DNA of 64,000 nt from Rhexocercosporidium sp. MPI-PUGE-AT-0058 (GCA_020746875.1 JAGTJL010000015.1:1-64000), one strand, 5' to 3'. Positions 1 through 14,700 are shown, numbered from the stretch's first letter. The notes: a model not told the origin generated them from the sequence alone. Made by a program: numbers and translations.

Positions 1-3000
1 ACAGCTTAACCGATAAAAAGAGGTCTCTTACTTAGCTTCCGAGGTCTTCTAACATTCTTAAGCTTTATATTAATATATTAAAATTATAATATACCTTTAT
101 TAATTATAACTTAATAATTTGTTCCGCTTTACTTAATAATTAAAGTACCGTTAAATTACCTCGCACGCCCCCGGGATTACTTACGATTTAAAGCATCTTT
201 TATATTTACACCGCCAAAAGATAATTTAAGGTTTTAAATCCTAAAAATAAAAGATTATATAATCGCTAAGGGGATTATTAATTCCTTATTATAAGCCGCT
301 ATAGCAAGAGATTATATTTATGCGCTTATTAAGAAATAAATATAATTCGCTTAACTTAATAAATCTCCGCAAGAAGTCGCTAAATACTTATATTAACTTC
401 TTCTTAAGGAATAATTATTCTTTAAGTACGGTATATAAACCTTTATTATTAAAGCCGACTTTAAGATAATAAAAAGTCGTATATTTAATAATTAATTTAT
501 TTAAGATTTTAATAATTTCTTCAAAGGCTTACTTTAAGACGTCTTATAATACCACGAACTCTTAATAGTATTAGCGAATTACTATAATAAGCTTATATAA
601 CTTATTTTTAAGCGTATTTACGACGCTTATAAAAGTATATTATTAACGTCGTACTTAGTTATAAAGGAATAAGCTTTACGTATAAAAGAATACTTACGGG
701 TTACTTTTTATTTATTTAATCGCTTAAACACGAGGCCACAATTAATTATATTACTTATATTAACCGTAATATAATTATAGCGTAATATTAACTTTATATT
801 AAGATTAATAGGCGTGAACGCTATACTTATAACTCTTAAGAAGTTTTTTTAAAATGTCTTAAAAAATAAGAAAAAATAAAAGACTTAATATTTAAATATT
901 TTAATAAAGAAAAAGAAAAAGTTACGTTAAGAAAAGAAATGCTTTACTTATAAATAAGCCGGTCACTAAACCCGAGATTATTTATAAAAGAGAAACTTAA
1001 GCCCTTCCCGTCGATAGGAAAAGCGAGATTAAGAGGGCTTAACTCCTTAATAATAGTTTACAGTAGCCTTACGAATAAAGTATTATTTATTATTAATAAT
1101 ATGTATAAATTATTATTATTAATATTAACTAAGAGCCGGGAATATATTTATAAGCTTAATAATTATATTACTTCCTTAAAGACACCAACTTAATAAGCTA
1201 ATAATATATTAAATATTATTATTACTTATTTTAAATTCTATATTATCCTAATTACCTTATAATCTTTAAATAACACTAATATAACGGTCTAAGCCCTTAT
1301 CGACACCGGAGCCTTATTAAACTTTATTAATATTAAATTATTAACTAAAATTAAATATAACCTCAATATTACGTATTACTTTATAATAAAAAATATAAAA
1401 GGCCGCATTTTAATATTAATATTTATTATAATTTAAGTCCGTATTCTTATTAATACCCCTTAAATAAGTCGTGCTTATAGCGAACCGTTCCGAGAAATAA
1501 ATTTAAAAATTATAAATATTATTTTAAGTGTTTTATAATTAAGAGCTTATAACCTTCGAGTTAACTTTCGTACCGGACAACTCTTTCGTAATAATAATAC
1601 GCGGCTAAAAGAAGAATTTTCTTAAATATTTACTTTAATAAAATATCTTTATTTTATTAAAAATGCCGTCAATAAAGTAAAGGCAGCTTCTTCCGAGACA
1701 GAAGATTAATAATTAATATTATTATTTTATAATTTAAACGTGAATAACGAAGACCTCTTAAATATATTAGCGAAAGATTATGGCGTTATTACGGCAAATT
1801 TATTAAAACTATTTTTAATAACGTTACTCGTAAAATATATTAAGTTTTCCTTTATATTCGACCTTAAGGAGGCGGAAAGATTACCGCTAAATAAACTAAG
1901 TCTTAATTATAAAATCTATCTTTGGCCGGGTATTAAACCGCCGTTTGGCCTTATTTATAACCTTTCTTAAGATAAACTTCGAATTCTTTAAGAATATTTC
2001 AATAAAATATTAGCTTAAGGATTTATTTATATATTAAAATCGAAAGCAATTGCCTTACTTATATTTATTTACAAAAAAGACGGATTTTTAAGATCTTATA
2101 TTAATTTCCGTGGTTTTAATATTATTATTATTTTAAATAAGTACTTTATCTTATTTATTTTTAAAATCTTAAATCGATTAAGAGAAGTAGTAATCTTTAC
2201 GAAACTAGACTTATTAAGCGCGTATAACTTTATTTAAATTACGTTAAGCTATAAATAAAAAACCGCTTTTTAGATACGTTTTAGTTTCTTTAAGTATTTA
2301 ATTATATTTTTTAGACTTTATAACGCTTTAGCGATATTCTAAGTATATATTAATTAATGCTTTCGAGAATTTATTAATATCTTTATAATCGTTTATTTAA
2401 ATAATATCTTAATTTTTTTTAAAGAGCTCGCCTTTTATATAAGCCACGTTTATTAAGTTCTCCGGCAATTAAAAGCTTAAGGCTTATATTATAAGATCGA
2501 GAAGTGCGAATTTAATATAAAAGAAATAAAGTTCTTTAAGTATATTATCTCTTTAATTAAAATAATAATAAATAAATCTTGCCTCTTTATAATTAGTCGT
2601 TAGCCAATCCCCGGCACTACTAAAGAAGTATTATTTTTCTTAAGGTTTTATAATTTTTATTACCGATTTATTTATTAATATAATTTAATCGCAACCGATA
2701 TAACGAAACTTTTAAAAGAAAAGCAAGCTTTTTATTAAATAAAGGATATTATTAAGTCGTTTCGAGCCTTATAAGACTACTTTAAAAAAGCTTTATTATT
2801 AATTTATTTTTAACTTTTTCTTAAGATTTAATTTAAGTGTAACGCTTTTATTATTATATTTATAAATATCTTTTCTTAATAATAAAAAGATATATACTTT
2901 ATTTAATTACGTTTTATTTTAAAAAGTTTATCTCCGCCGAAATTAATTACTTTACGTTCGATTAAGAGCTCCTTGCCATCGTCGAATTTATTAAGTATTA

Positions 3001-5000
3001 GCGATACTACCTCGAAGGAGCCTAATACAAGGTTATTATTATTTCGGACTATAATAACCTTTAATACTTTATAATTATACGTACGTTAATAAGACGTTAA
3101 ATACGTTAAATAATTATATTTTTTATTATTAACTTCGAAATTATTTACCGAGTAAGCTTTAAAAACCCCGCGAACGCCTTATTGCGTAAGGCTAATTACG
3201 TAAAAGGCGACCGAGTCCTTAGCGAATTACTATTAAAGTTAAGTACGCTATAAGATGTGAGTATATTATTTATTATAAACAGAGAAGCGGATATCTTTTA
3301 TTTTATTATTATTACGATTAAAACCGCGGCCTTTAAGGGTTTTCTTTTTAATTTAATTAAGATTTATAATATCCGTATAACTACCGACACCTTTATACTG
3401 ACTCCTATAGACTCCGACGTCTTATTTAATAATTTAATAACGAGTATTTAACGGCTATAAAGCTTTTACTCTGACTTTAATAATCTCGAGTTCTCTTTTA
3501 AAAATAAAATCTGGATTTATAATAATATTCGATTTTATATTCCTTTAAATAAGAGTTTTTAAAGGTCTCTTTTATTCGAGTTTTATAATAATCTGATAAC
3601 AGGCCACTTCGGGCGGGATAGAATAACGCTAATTATAAAAAGATTATTTTATTAAAAAGGAATAAATATTAATATCAAAGATTATTGTGTATTATATATT
3701 ACGTATAAAAGATTAAAGAATCCCCGCGGAGTTACCTCGGGCGAATTGGCGCCTCTTTTAGTCACTTTTAAACCTTAAGGTAGTATTTTTATAGACTTTA
3801 TTATGGACCTTCTTTTAATAAAATTAAATATTAATTTTAATAATACCTTAAAGTATAATATTATTTTCGTCTTTATATATAAACGTATTAAAGAGCCCGA
3901 GTTCCTCTTAATTATAAAGGAAATGGACTTGTTTTAGTTTATTTATATTTTTATTTAATAAGTCTTTTCGCGGCATAATATGCCGGACGAATTCATTTCA
4001 GATTAAGGATTATTTTTTATATTCGCATTTTAATTGACGATTACCAAAACCTTATAAGCCTAACGTGGAGTATTTACGGCGTTTTATCTTTAAACGGACG
4101 GTTAAATAAAGCGGATAAACGTTATTTTAGAAACTTATTTACGTACTTACGTTTAATTTAATTAAGAGAATTGACTAGATTTCCTTAGACTTATAAAATA
4201 CGCTTAATATAACTCTTTTTTATTAATTATTAAAGTCTCTCCTTTCGAAAATAACGGCGTTTTTATTAAATTATTTTAAATTAAGTCCTTCTTTAATTAT
4301 AAGTCCGAATCCGCAAAGTAACTCGCCGACCGTATAGCGCAGCTTTATAAGACTTTAAAATCGGACTTAATTAATACTTAAAACTTTTAAGTAAAATATT
4401 ATAATGCGAAGCATAAACGGCTTAGCTTTAAGGTCGGGGACTTAGTATACTTTAATATTAAGAACTTCTTTAATAACCGATTATATAAGAAATTAAGACT
4501 TAAGAGAGTTGGCCCTTTTCTAATCCTCGAGAATATCAGTATTTAAATATATAAATTACAATTCCCCGCTTTTTAAAAAATCTACGATATTTTTTATATT
4601 AACTTTCTTTTGCTTTATTATAGCGTAGTTAAAGTAAATCGTTTCTTAAATATACCGGATAAACTTAGTCTAAATTTTATTATAAATAATAAAAAAGAGT
4701 AAGTCGAAGAATAAGAAGTCCAGAAGATTTTCGATTTTAAAATCTTAAGTCGATAAAGAAAATTATATTACTTAATTCGTTAGAATAAATAAGGACTCGA
4801 TTACGATTCTTAATATAAAGTCGAGGACCTTAAGCACGCATAAAATGTTACTATTAAATATTATATTATAAACCCTTTTAAACTTAATAGCGTGGCCGAC
4901 GCCGATATTTAATTGTTATTTTATGTTTATAGTATTCCGTCTTATATTTATAATTATATTTTATATTTATAACTTAATTATTTTATTTAAAATAAAAGAT
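1..5000 (+). mobile_element. gypsy-1: RIP-decayed Ty3/gypsy chromovirus, 5' end outside window
   Basis: The block is very AT-rich and full of in-frame TAA/TAG where Gln or Trp codons are expected, the usual result of RIP. Pol domains follow the Ty3/gypsy order on the + strand: zinc knuckle, protease, reverse transcriptase, RNase H, integrase, chromodomain. No LTR pair was found. The 5' end lies before position 1, and the 3' boundary is uncertain, somewhere between the chromodomain end (about 4835) and the next ORF relic at 5281. Family assignment rests on domain order and motifs only. Confidence 0.8.
200..4835 (+). pseudogene. gag-pol relic of gypsy-1
   Basis: A CX2CX4HX4C knuckle is at 940-981, with its second and last Cys now Tyr and Gln codons now stops. 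A retropepsin motif (ALIDTGA, where D-T-G is the active site) is near 1293-1313. Reverse transcriptase spans about 2070-2420: the FTKLDL block followed by Ser-Ala-Tyr is clear, and the catalytic YLDD now reads YLNN near 2380-2400. The integrase His-rich zinc region begins near 3589 (GHFGRDR) and its core includes IDFIMDL near 3793 and the NMPDEFISD stretch near 3980. A chromodomain (EV-K-I start, then YL and YDS blocks) is near 4690-4835, which defines a chromovirus. Several frame changes and dozens of stops leave nothing translatable. Confidence 0.82.
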
Positions 5001-5280
5001 ATTTATTTATTTTAAGACTTTTTTAGCTTTATTATAGCGATTTCCTAGCTTATTTAATGCCTATTACATACGTGATAATGTCTTTAAAACTAAACTCCCC
5101 TTACGTGTTTTACTATTATAAAGTAAATATAATAGAAAATTTTCCTTTTAATAATAATAATAATAATTCTTACTTTTTTTACCTCTTCTTTTTATAACGT
5201 AATTATTATTGATTTTATTCGACGTAATAATTACTTCCTCTTACACATTACTAACCCGTAACTCGCCCACGTAATACTAT

Positions 5281-7390
5281 GGCCTTCTCTTTAAAGCCCA
5301 AGCTCGTACCGGATAATAAACACCCCCGCTTGAACTTCGATTTAATAATAAAAGATAAAAGATACGCGGATTAAGAATATTTTATTAAATTATACGCTAT
5401 AGGCGTTCTGGGCTTAGTCGACCTTAATATTAATATAAGAGATATTAATCTCGTAAATAAATATATAATAAAACTGATTATAATAGCATTTAACTTATTT
5501 ATTAATAATTTTAATAATTATATTTAAATTGTTATCGACCCGTTCCTTTTTTAATATAAAAAGCTCCTCGCCTGATTAGTAATTATAAGACGTTTTAGTA
5601 ATATAAAAGTCGATCCTAAGACTTTATAAAGCGAATTTCAAGTTATAAAAAAGTTCATTATATGAATTAAGTATAATGGAAAATATTTTATTATTCTAGA
5701 CTATTAAATTACTTAGCGGGAGGAGGAATTAAAGGAGGAAAAGGTATAAAATTATAAACTTAAAGTCGTTTAAAATATTTTATTTACTTATTTATTATTA
5801 ATAAACTAAGGACCGTCCGCGGCTACTTTATAAACCTTATTTTTAACCGGCTTATTAAGTATATTTAAAAAGAATGTTTCCTCGATCTTAAAGGTTGTTT
5901 TTCGCGTATTTATTATTAAGATTATTTAAGTCAGCTCTTGTAAGAGCACTTTAAAGTTTGGCGAATTAATAAAGAAAATGAAGGCATTATCGCTAATAAA
6001 GAAATTCGCGAAAGCTAAAAAGGAAGTTAAGTTTAAAAAGCGGTTTATTAAATTACTTAATTGTAAAAAAAAAAGTCTTAAGTATATTATTTAAAAAGAA
6101 AATAAAGTAACGCCTTTTATTAATTCCGACTCGGACGAGAACGATTTATTTATTATATTAACTCTTTACAGCTACTTTATAAAAACTTTATATAATCGGT
6201 AAGATAAGGAATTAAGTAAAGACGATAACGACGATTAAGACCTTATTATATTATATAACGAAGACGGAGACTTTATTTCACGTTATTAATTAAGAGATTT
6301 AACTTTTAATTTATTTCTTAATTTATTTATTAAACTTAACGACGACTACTACTTTTCCTTTTAATAAAATGACATACTTGAGGACCCCGCCTGGGCCTCG
6401 AAGGAACACAATTTATAAAAGGATATTTTATATAATAAGGCTTATAGGCGTTACGTCGTTAAACGAGTCGAAGATCTTACGGAAAAGGATATTTAGTTTT
6501 TAAGATTTAAAGTTAATGATTTTATAAGTTATATTATATTATAAGCTAATTTTATTTAAGACGAATTTTTATTATAAATATTCTTTTTTAATTAGAATAC
6601 TTTAATTATAGAATTTATTAAACTTATTAAAAAGCAACGAGCCTCCGCCGACTCCGGGATTTTATATAATTACTTTTAATATAATACTTATACGAATAAG
6701 GAAAAGACCTTAATAATTAAGTCGAAGAAGACGGCGCAATAATTAAGTTAAGAACGATTATTATATTATTATCGAAAGGGCGCGAAAGTTAAATTAAAGA
6801 TTAAACCCGTTACTTATAATATAGTCGTCTTCTTTACTTACTCGTATAATTAATTTTGCTTTAAAAAGGATATTATTTTAGTAAAGCTACGGCTCTTTTA
6901 TTATTATTTCCTTGCCGCTCTTTAAAATTACGATTTTAAAGACATTAGTATTTGCGCGGAATATAATAGCTTTATATTAATCTAAATAGCGCGTAATCGT
7001 TTAAATAAATGGTATAAGGATTAGGAAGCTAAGGCTTGAAATGAAGAAGTTATTTATTATAATATTCTTAATAAAGAGAAGTTTATATCTTTTAAATTAC
7101 TTTATATAGCTTTTTAAATATTTAGCTTTTCTTAAAGAAGCGGTAAGTAAATCTTCGGCGGTTTAAGCTTTAACGTATATATAAATATATTAAGAGGCGT
7201 TAAAAAGGACGGAAAGGTTAAGTAATTTCGTTAAAATAAAAAGGTTAACTTATATATTTAAGAAGATATGTTAATATAAAACGCTATAGAATTAGAAGAT
7301 TATATTAATATAGGTAGAACCGCGATAGATTTAAATAAAGAAGAGGATAGCTTGGATAAAGATAATATTTATAAATTAAAGAACGAGAAT
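5281..7390 (+). pseudogene. Unrecognised long ORF relic downstream of gypsy-1
   Basis: From an ATG at 5281 (MAFSLKPKLV) one + strand frame stays readable for most of 2 kb if TAA/TAG are read as former Gln/Trp. The composition is protein-like: Lys/Glu-rich and Asp-rich segments near 5950-6250, and a basic stretch near 6730-6850 with several Tyr that may be former Cys. I do not recognise the family. It follows the gypsy-1 chromodomain in the same orientation, so it could be an accessory ORF of that element or part of another repeat. No reverse transcriptase, integrase or DDE motif was seen in it. Confidence 0.4.
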
Positions 7391-7665
7391 AATTAAATTA
7401 GTTAATTTTATTATTTTACTACGGCATTATTACGGCGGTTAGTTAGTTTCGCTTAAGTTCTTACGTATATTGTTTTTTATTTATTTATTTTATTATAACC
7501 GAAGCGGTTATATATAAAAAGAAGGATAATATTAAAAGGCGGTCGCACTTACTCGCGCTGTAGCCATGCCTCTGCCTCTTAAAGGCACGCATTTTTTAAA
7601 AACTTGCCTCTGTAAGTTTCAGATAATATAACGTACTCTCTTTTGCTCCTTGTTTTAATTATACT
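7391..7665. other. Spacer between ORF relics, no gene seen
   Basis: The stretch has a small patch of normal composition near 7545-7640 inside AT-rich sequence. No ORF and no LTR termini could be defined. It may be the leader or LTR of the element whose gag follows. Confidence 0.4.
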
Positions 7666-8993
7666 ATGACAAAACTTTAAAACTTTTTTAACGCCTCGCT
7701 AAGCTTATTATTATTATAAAAGGCCTTACCCTTACTTAATAAATAAAAGTAAATTAATTAATCGAGATCTCTATTAACTTTATTATTATTGCCGCTATTA
7801 AGTAAGCCCTCGATTAATATACTCTTAATAACTCCTGCCAAAAGACTTATACTTCTTCCCCTTCTTATAATTAATTAATACGTATTTTTATAGCGGACTT
7901 TTAATTAATTACCGATTATTACTTATTAAAGCTAAATAATTTAGTTTAAATTATAAAGCCTTTTAAAGTCAAGTACCCCTATATTTCCTTTAGCAATTAT
8001 AAAGGAAATATTAAGTATAATACTTAAAAAATAAAAATAAAGTTATTTATAAAAGAGTACTTAAGTAATTTTAAAAATAAAATATTATAAGTTAAAGCTT
8101 ACTTTCGGTGTACCGCCGGCGAAATAAAGATTATTATCTTTTTATATATAAACCCCGAATTTACCGGCACTTTTAATATTACCGCCGACGTTTTAACGGC
8201 CTTAAACTAGCGATTCTTTAATTATAACTGAGTTTAAGCTATTAAGAAATATATAATTAGTTATTAATAAGTAATATAATTTATAACGACTTTCGAGTTA
8301 AATTCACTTTTTATATTATTATTAATAAGATTACTTACTTTCGTTAATTTAAAAACGTATGCGAAAAGGTCTTTTTAACTCTTAAGTATATAATTTATAT
8401 AAAAAAATATAAAATAAACGGAAATTATACGGCCTTTAATGAATTCCTAATTATTATAAACCGGAAATCTCATAATATTATATTAAAAAAGGCTATAATA
8501 ATTTATAAAGCTTAAGTTAACGTTATTTTTAATAATTACGACGCGCGCGGCATTTTTAAAAAGAAAGGCTAGCGTATAACCTCTTTTACGTCGGCTATTA
8601 TAATATAAAGACCTTTAATATTAACTTATAAACTATCGCCAAAGATTCGCCCGCGCTCGCTATTTCCGGCTCTATTCTTTTGCCGCCTTAAGTTTTTTAT
8701 ATTGCCTTTTACTCTTAAAGACGTCTTCTTTAATACTTACTTTTATTATAATAAGACTGGCCACTAGGCTAGCGACTGTTTTAAGCGCTAAAGAGACTAA
8801 GCTCTTAATAAGTCGATTTCTTAATTAGTCGTCGATAAGGACTTAAAAATTAACGAGTTATTAAAAAACTCTTAAGTCGTAATAAAGACTTATACCTCGG
8901 CGTAAGCTATAATTTATAAAAGGACTTAATATTTAATTTCTGTGCTCTTATTAAAAGATAATAATTCTTAATTAAAACACTTATATATATTAA
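7666..8993 (+). pseudogene. gag fragment of a further LTR retroelement, cut by gypsy-2
   Basis: A RIP-altered zinc knuckle CX2CX4HX4C is readable at 8738-8779 (first two Cys now Tyr, the core NKTGH and final Cys kept), followed by a charged tail, as in fungal retroelement gag proteins. An ATG lies at 7666, but the frame changes before the knuckle. The fragment ends exactly where gypsy-2 begins (8994), with target copy ATTAA at 8989-8993. The sequence after the second ATTAA at 15860-15864 should be its continuation, but only about 130 bp is left before another element starts. Confidence 0.5.
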
Positions 8994-9487
8994 TATTACG
9001 AACGCCTCGCGTCCTGTGACACTGGACCCCGGGATAACGTAATACTTAGGACTATAGGCTTAAGAAGGCAAGGGTCTTAAGAGAAGTATATTAAGAGAAT
9101 ATTACTCTTAGAAATATCCCTTTAAAAGACCTTAATACTTAGGATTTTATAAGTTATATATTATATAAATATTATTATCGGTAAATAATTAAAAAGTAAA
9201 TAGGCTCTTAAATTACGCGATCTTTTTACGTAATAGACCGCTAGACCGCTAAGGTCTAAAAGTCTAAGACCGACAGGACTTGGCGGTCTTAGCGGTTATG
9301 TAATATAAAGGTTTTATAAAAGATTAATACGTCTACTATTAAATAAGAGCTTTATGCTTAACTGAAAATAGTATTTTAATTATATTAATCATTATTTATT
9401 TTATTATACGTAATATACTTACTTCTCGATTATTAAGATTAATATTACTTATTGTATTTACACCGAGTAAATATATGGACCGTAATA
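8994..9487 (+). repeat. gypsy-2 5' LTR (494 bp)
   Basis: Pairs with 15366-15859 over its full length. The compared differences are almost all C/T or G/A transitions, so much of their divergence is RIP and cannot be used as an insertion clock. The end GGACCGTAATA corresponds to GGACCGTGACA in the 3' copy. Confidence 0.92.
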
Positions 9488-9639
9488 CTTTAAGCACTTT
9501 TTCGTTAAAAATATCGACTCACGTATATTATATTAACCTCCTTAATTAAAAGTTAAATATTTAGCTTATAAAGCAATATTATTAACACTCTTTTATTATT
9601 TATACCTATCCTTAAAGAAAAGAACTATAAAGAAAGTAA

Positions 9640-12600
9640 AGATAAAGAAATACTTAATATTTAAAATAACTTAACGTACGAACTTAAGAAAACCTTAAAA
9701 GTTAAGCTCTTCGATACCTTTTAAAGAAACCGAAAGGACTTAAAGATTTTCATTTTCTAAATAAAACTTTATTAATACTTTAATAATAATAAGTTCTTTA
9801 TCGACAAAAGCTACGCCTTTTAAATAATATTATACTTTAAAAGCGAAGCTATGCGATGGATCGAGCTATTTCTTAGGAATTACTTCGAACATAAAGCTAT
9901 TTATAAAGCTATACTCGTTACGTAAATTATATTTAAAACCTAAAGAGGATTTAAAAAAGAGATTCGGCGAATATTTAGTAATATCGACGAAATTAAAATA
10001 GCGGAAACCTATTTATATAATTTAAAGTAAGTTAATAATATAATAGCTTACGTTATAGAATTTTAAAAGCACGCTAATAAGACTAACTAAAACTCTTAAT
10101 TACTTATTAATTATTATCGGTAAGGGCTTAAAGATTATATTTAATTAAAACTTATTAAGATCGATCCTTAAGCGAGAGACATTCTTACTCTTATCGAGTA
10201 GACCGTCCGAATTAATAACCGCTTATATAAGTTTAAACGTAAATAATAAACGTACGTAAAAAAGAGCTAAAAGCAGTCTGGCTATCGATAGAATAAAGGC
10301 CGCCGACGATAAAATAACCTTAAGGATAATTAATAATCGGATCTTATAAAATGCGACGTTATTTATAAAAAAGGAAAAAGCAAAGCACGATAAAAAGGAC
10401 TATTAAAAGAAATTATAAATAAACGACGTAAAAAGAAGTTATATTATAAATATAACCTTTTGGAATATATAATAAGCTTATACCGTAAAAAAGGCATTAA
10501 GAAGAAATAACTTAACTTTATAAGACGAAAAGCGTATAATACTATTAATATATCTCTTTCGCTCTTATTAAAAGAAATTTAAATTAGCGCTATTTACTAT
10601 TATATAATAATAAATAAGCTTAACGTTAATTATATTAACAATTAAATCGAGGATAATAGCGGTAAAGAAGACAGCGAGTAAAATAAAGCAGATAATAATT
10701 ATATTTATTAATATATAATAAGACCCGAGTTTAGCGATTAAACTTAATAAGACGAATAATACGTCCGGTAATAAGTATTTAAAATTATATATAAAGTATA
10801 AAGCTTAAAAAATATAATTAATATTAAGAAAAGTAAAGACTTATAATACTAAAGCAACGCCATACTATTAAGTCTAATATTATTTAAACTTTAAAAATAT
10901 AAGATTTAATAAGTCACGCAGCGAGAAGAATACCTTATTCGTAAGGCTTTTAATATTAGGCATTAAATAAACGTCGATATAAGAGTTATTTATATTAAAT
11001 TAAGGACTATTTTACGCGAAAGGCCGTAATAAAGCGAAAAATATAAAGTAGTCTTTTAAAGCAACTTACGTATTATTTAAAAGATAGCGGACGTCGAGAA
11101 TAATATTTTTCGAACTTATATTTAATAAATTTTAATCGACGAAATACCGTTTTAATAAATAATAATATAAATAAACGTAAGAAACGTATAAAAAGTTATT
11201 ATAAAAATATTATAGAATTAAATATAAATTAATTTACGGAATAACTTAAAGACTTATTACGAAAGACCTTTTAAACCTTTTATATCCTTGAGTACGAATT
11301 AATTATATTATATTTTATATAAGGATTTAAAGAATTAATAATAAAAAAACATATTAATTAAAGAAGTTTACGTTAAAAGAATAAACCGACGTACGCTCGC
11401 AGCTATAAGGAAAGGCAATCACTTGACCTTCGACGTCGATATTTAAGGAGTAAAACTATAAGTTATAATAAATTTCGGAATATAAAAGAACTTTATATTT
11501 TTTATTATTATAATTTAATATCTTTTACTTATTAAAATCAAAAAGGACGAATATTAGTTAATACTCGCCGACGGAAGGCTTGCCGCGAACAGCTTAATTA
11601 ACGTATAAATAAAGCTATTATATATAAGAATCGGCGGATATTTTAAATATATTTAATTTAATATAACCTGGATTAAGAGGCACGATATTATTTTAAAGCT
11701 ATTATAAATATAGTTTTATAACCTTAAAATCGACTAAAAAACGCAAAAACTGAAATTTAATAATTATAAAAGTTATTTTTAAAATAAGAAATTAACGAAA
11801 GGCTTAAAAAAATTAAGCGTAATCTTTAAAAAAGAATTAAAGAATAAGATAATTACTCTTATAACGGATAATATATTATTAAAATATAAACGCTTTAAGG
11901 CATTATTTAAAAAAGAACTAAGTAATAGCGCCTTACTTAAATACTAAAACTACGATTATCGAATTAAATTAATTAAAAGTATAAAGTTAATATTTTAATT
12001 ATTACGGGAATATTTAATTATAAACTTAATAATAATTAAAAAATATATCGATAAAAACTTAACGAAGGGATTTATTTAAGAGTTTAAATTCTCATAGAAA
12101 AGTAACGTTCTTTTTATAACGAAAAAGGACGGTAAATAAAGAATATATATTGATTATTATCGATTAAATAATATTATTAAGAAGGATTATTACGTATTAC
12201 CCTTGGCCAAGGAATTGCGCGATAGGCTTAGCGGCGCTAAGATCTTTACTTAATTAGACTTATAAAGCGCGTATAACCTTATAAAAATAATAAAAGAGAA
12301 AAAGGAAAAAATAATATTTTATATATATTTCGGTTATTATAAATATATAAATATATCTTTTAAACTGATTAACGCGCTTATTATATTTTAGCGTTTAATT
12401 AATAATATTTTATAGTAATATTTAAACGTAATATATATATATATTATTTAAATAATATTTTAATTTACTTTAAAATAAAAGAATAATACGTAAAAGACGT
12501 TATAATAATATTAAAAAAGTATTATTTTTATAAAAAAAAAGAATTATTTTTTTAAGATATATAATTATTATTATAAGATTAATTATAAACCCTTAAAAGA

Positions 12601-14700
12601 TTAAGATAATTGTTAAATAAATTAAATTTATAAATATTAAAAAAATATAATTCTTCTTAAGATTTATTAACTTTTATTAACGATTCGTTTAAAACTACTC
12701 GAAGATCGCCGTATTACTTATAAAATTAATATATAAGAATAAAAGCTTCGACTAAAATAATAAAGTAAAAGCGGCTTTTTAAGACCTTAAGGAAGCCTTT
12801 ATTAAAGAACCGGTTTTTATATCTTTTAATTTAAATAAGGAAATTACAATAGAAATAAACGCTTTTAATTATATTATTAAGATCGTGTTAAGTTAATTAA
12901 GCGAAGACAGTAAATAATAACTAATCGTATACTATTCGCGGAAACTCTTATTAATAAAACTTAATTATAATATTTATAATAAAGAATTATTAAGAGCTAT
13001 AGACGTAATACGCGAATAAAAGATTTACCTTAAAAGATTGCTTTATAAAATACGGATTTTAACGGATTATAAAAATCTTATTTATTTTATAATTATTAAA
13101 GAATTAAACTAACGACAAGTTTAATAATACGAAATACTTTTTATAATTAAACTTCGATTTTTATATATTAAGAAAACGGAAAATACTAAGGCCGACGCCT
13201 TTAATAAAAAACTAAAATATCTTATAAATAAAATATATAAATCGTATACCGTACTTAAAAGAGATAATAACTTATTAATAATTAATTATAAGTAATTAAT
13301 AACGATAAGCTAAGCCTTCGAGAGAATCTAGAAAGGCTATATTAACGACTTAGTAATAGCCGAATAAAAGAAGTAATTAAGTAAAGGATTTTCTTTTATT
13401 AATATTAAAGCTTTTTTATATTAAAAACGAGTTTATATTCTTATTTAAAATAAAGTAGACTTTATTAAAGAATAATATAAGCTATCGGCTTATAAATATT
13501 AAAAGATAACTAAGATATTATCGAGGCTTTTTAAGGAATATTATTTCTTAAGAATAAAAAAAGTAATTAAAGACGTAATCTCGTTTTATAATATATATAT
13601 ATAAAATAAAGTAAACTATTATATGTCGTATAAGCTTATAAAGTTATTAATAATATTATTACGTTTATAAAAGTTAATTGCCTTAAACTTTATAATAGAA
13701 TTACTTCCCTCGAAGGATTTAATTACCGGGATTATTTACGATTCGATTTATATAATAATAAATAAAATAATAAAGTACGCGTATATAATACTGGTATTAA
13801 ACATATAAAACGTATTAACGATAGCGTAAGTATTTCTTTAAATAATCTTTATAAATTATAAAATATTAAACGAGGTTATTTTAAATAAAAATAAGCTTTT
13901 TATTTTGAAGTTCTGGAAAATATTAATATTACTCTTAAGAATAAAATAAAAAATATTAATAATATTTTACTTTTAAATTAATAATTAAATAAAATAAAAT
14001 AATTAAATAATAAAGACTTATTTTTAGTATTATATAAACTATAAGTAAGACGACTAAGTTTAATTACTTTTAATTACTTAGTTTATATATAATAACGCGA
14101 ATTAAGAAACTATTAAAGTATTGCCGTTTTATGCGAATTATAAGTATAACTCGACGGCATATAATACATCGATTACGGGTTAAGGGATTACGTATAAAGT
14201 TATATTATAAAAGAATAAGCTAAAATAATTATATAACGAATTATTAACGGATATTTTATTTATTATATAAAAATTATTTATTTATTATAATAAAAAGCGT
14301 AATATAAGATTAACGCTAAAAAAGAAGAATAAGGTTTATTTACTCAGAAAGAATATCGTAATTAAGCGATTAAGTAATAAATTAAATTATAAAAAGCTAG
14401 GATTATTTAAAATTATAAAAGTTAAAGGACTAGTTAATTATTAATTAATATTTCCGAAAACCATAAATATTTACTTAATATTTTATATATTTCTCCTCGA
14501 ATTAATATTATTAAGGATATTATTAGCTTTTATTATAAAAATATAAATAATAAACTTAAACGCTGAATATAATATTAAAACTATTTTAAATTATTAATAT
14601 TTTTATAGCGTCGTTAAATACTTAATTAAATAAAAAAGGTATTTATAATTCGAAAATACTTAAAAACTTAAGTTTAACTTTTATTATTTTAAATAACTTT
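9640..14700 (+). pseudogene. gag-pol relic of gypsy-2
   Basis: The gag zinc knuckle at 10442-10483 keeps exact CX2CX4HX4C spacing, but all three Cys and the His codon now read Tyr. Protease-like sequence spans about 11440-11760. The RT block (KKDGK, then a Tyr-rich version of VDYR-LN and GAKIFT-LDL) is at about 12120-12290, with YLDD now YLNN near 12450. RNase H (a TDAS-like start, then YYSRKLL) is near 12850-12990. Integrase follows to about 14450, and a chromodomain (EYNIKTIL start, KYLIK and FENT blocks) is at about 14562-14690. Many stops make it inactive. Confidence 0.87.
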
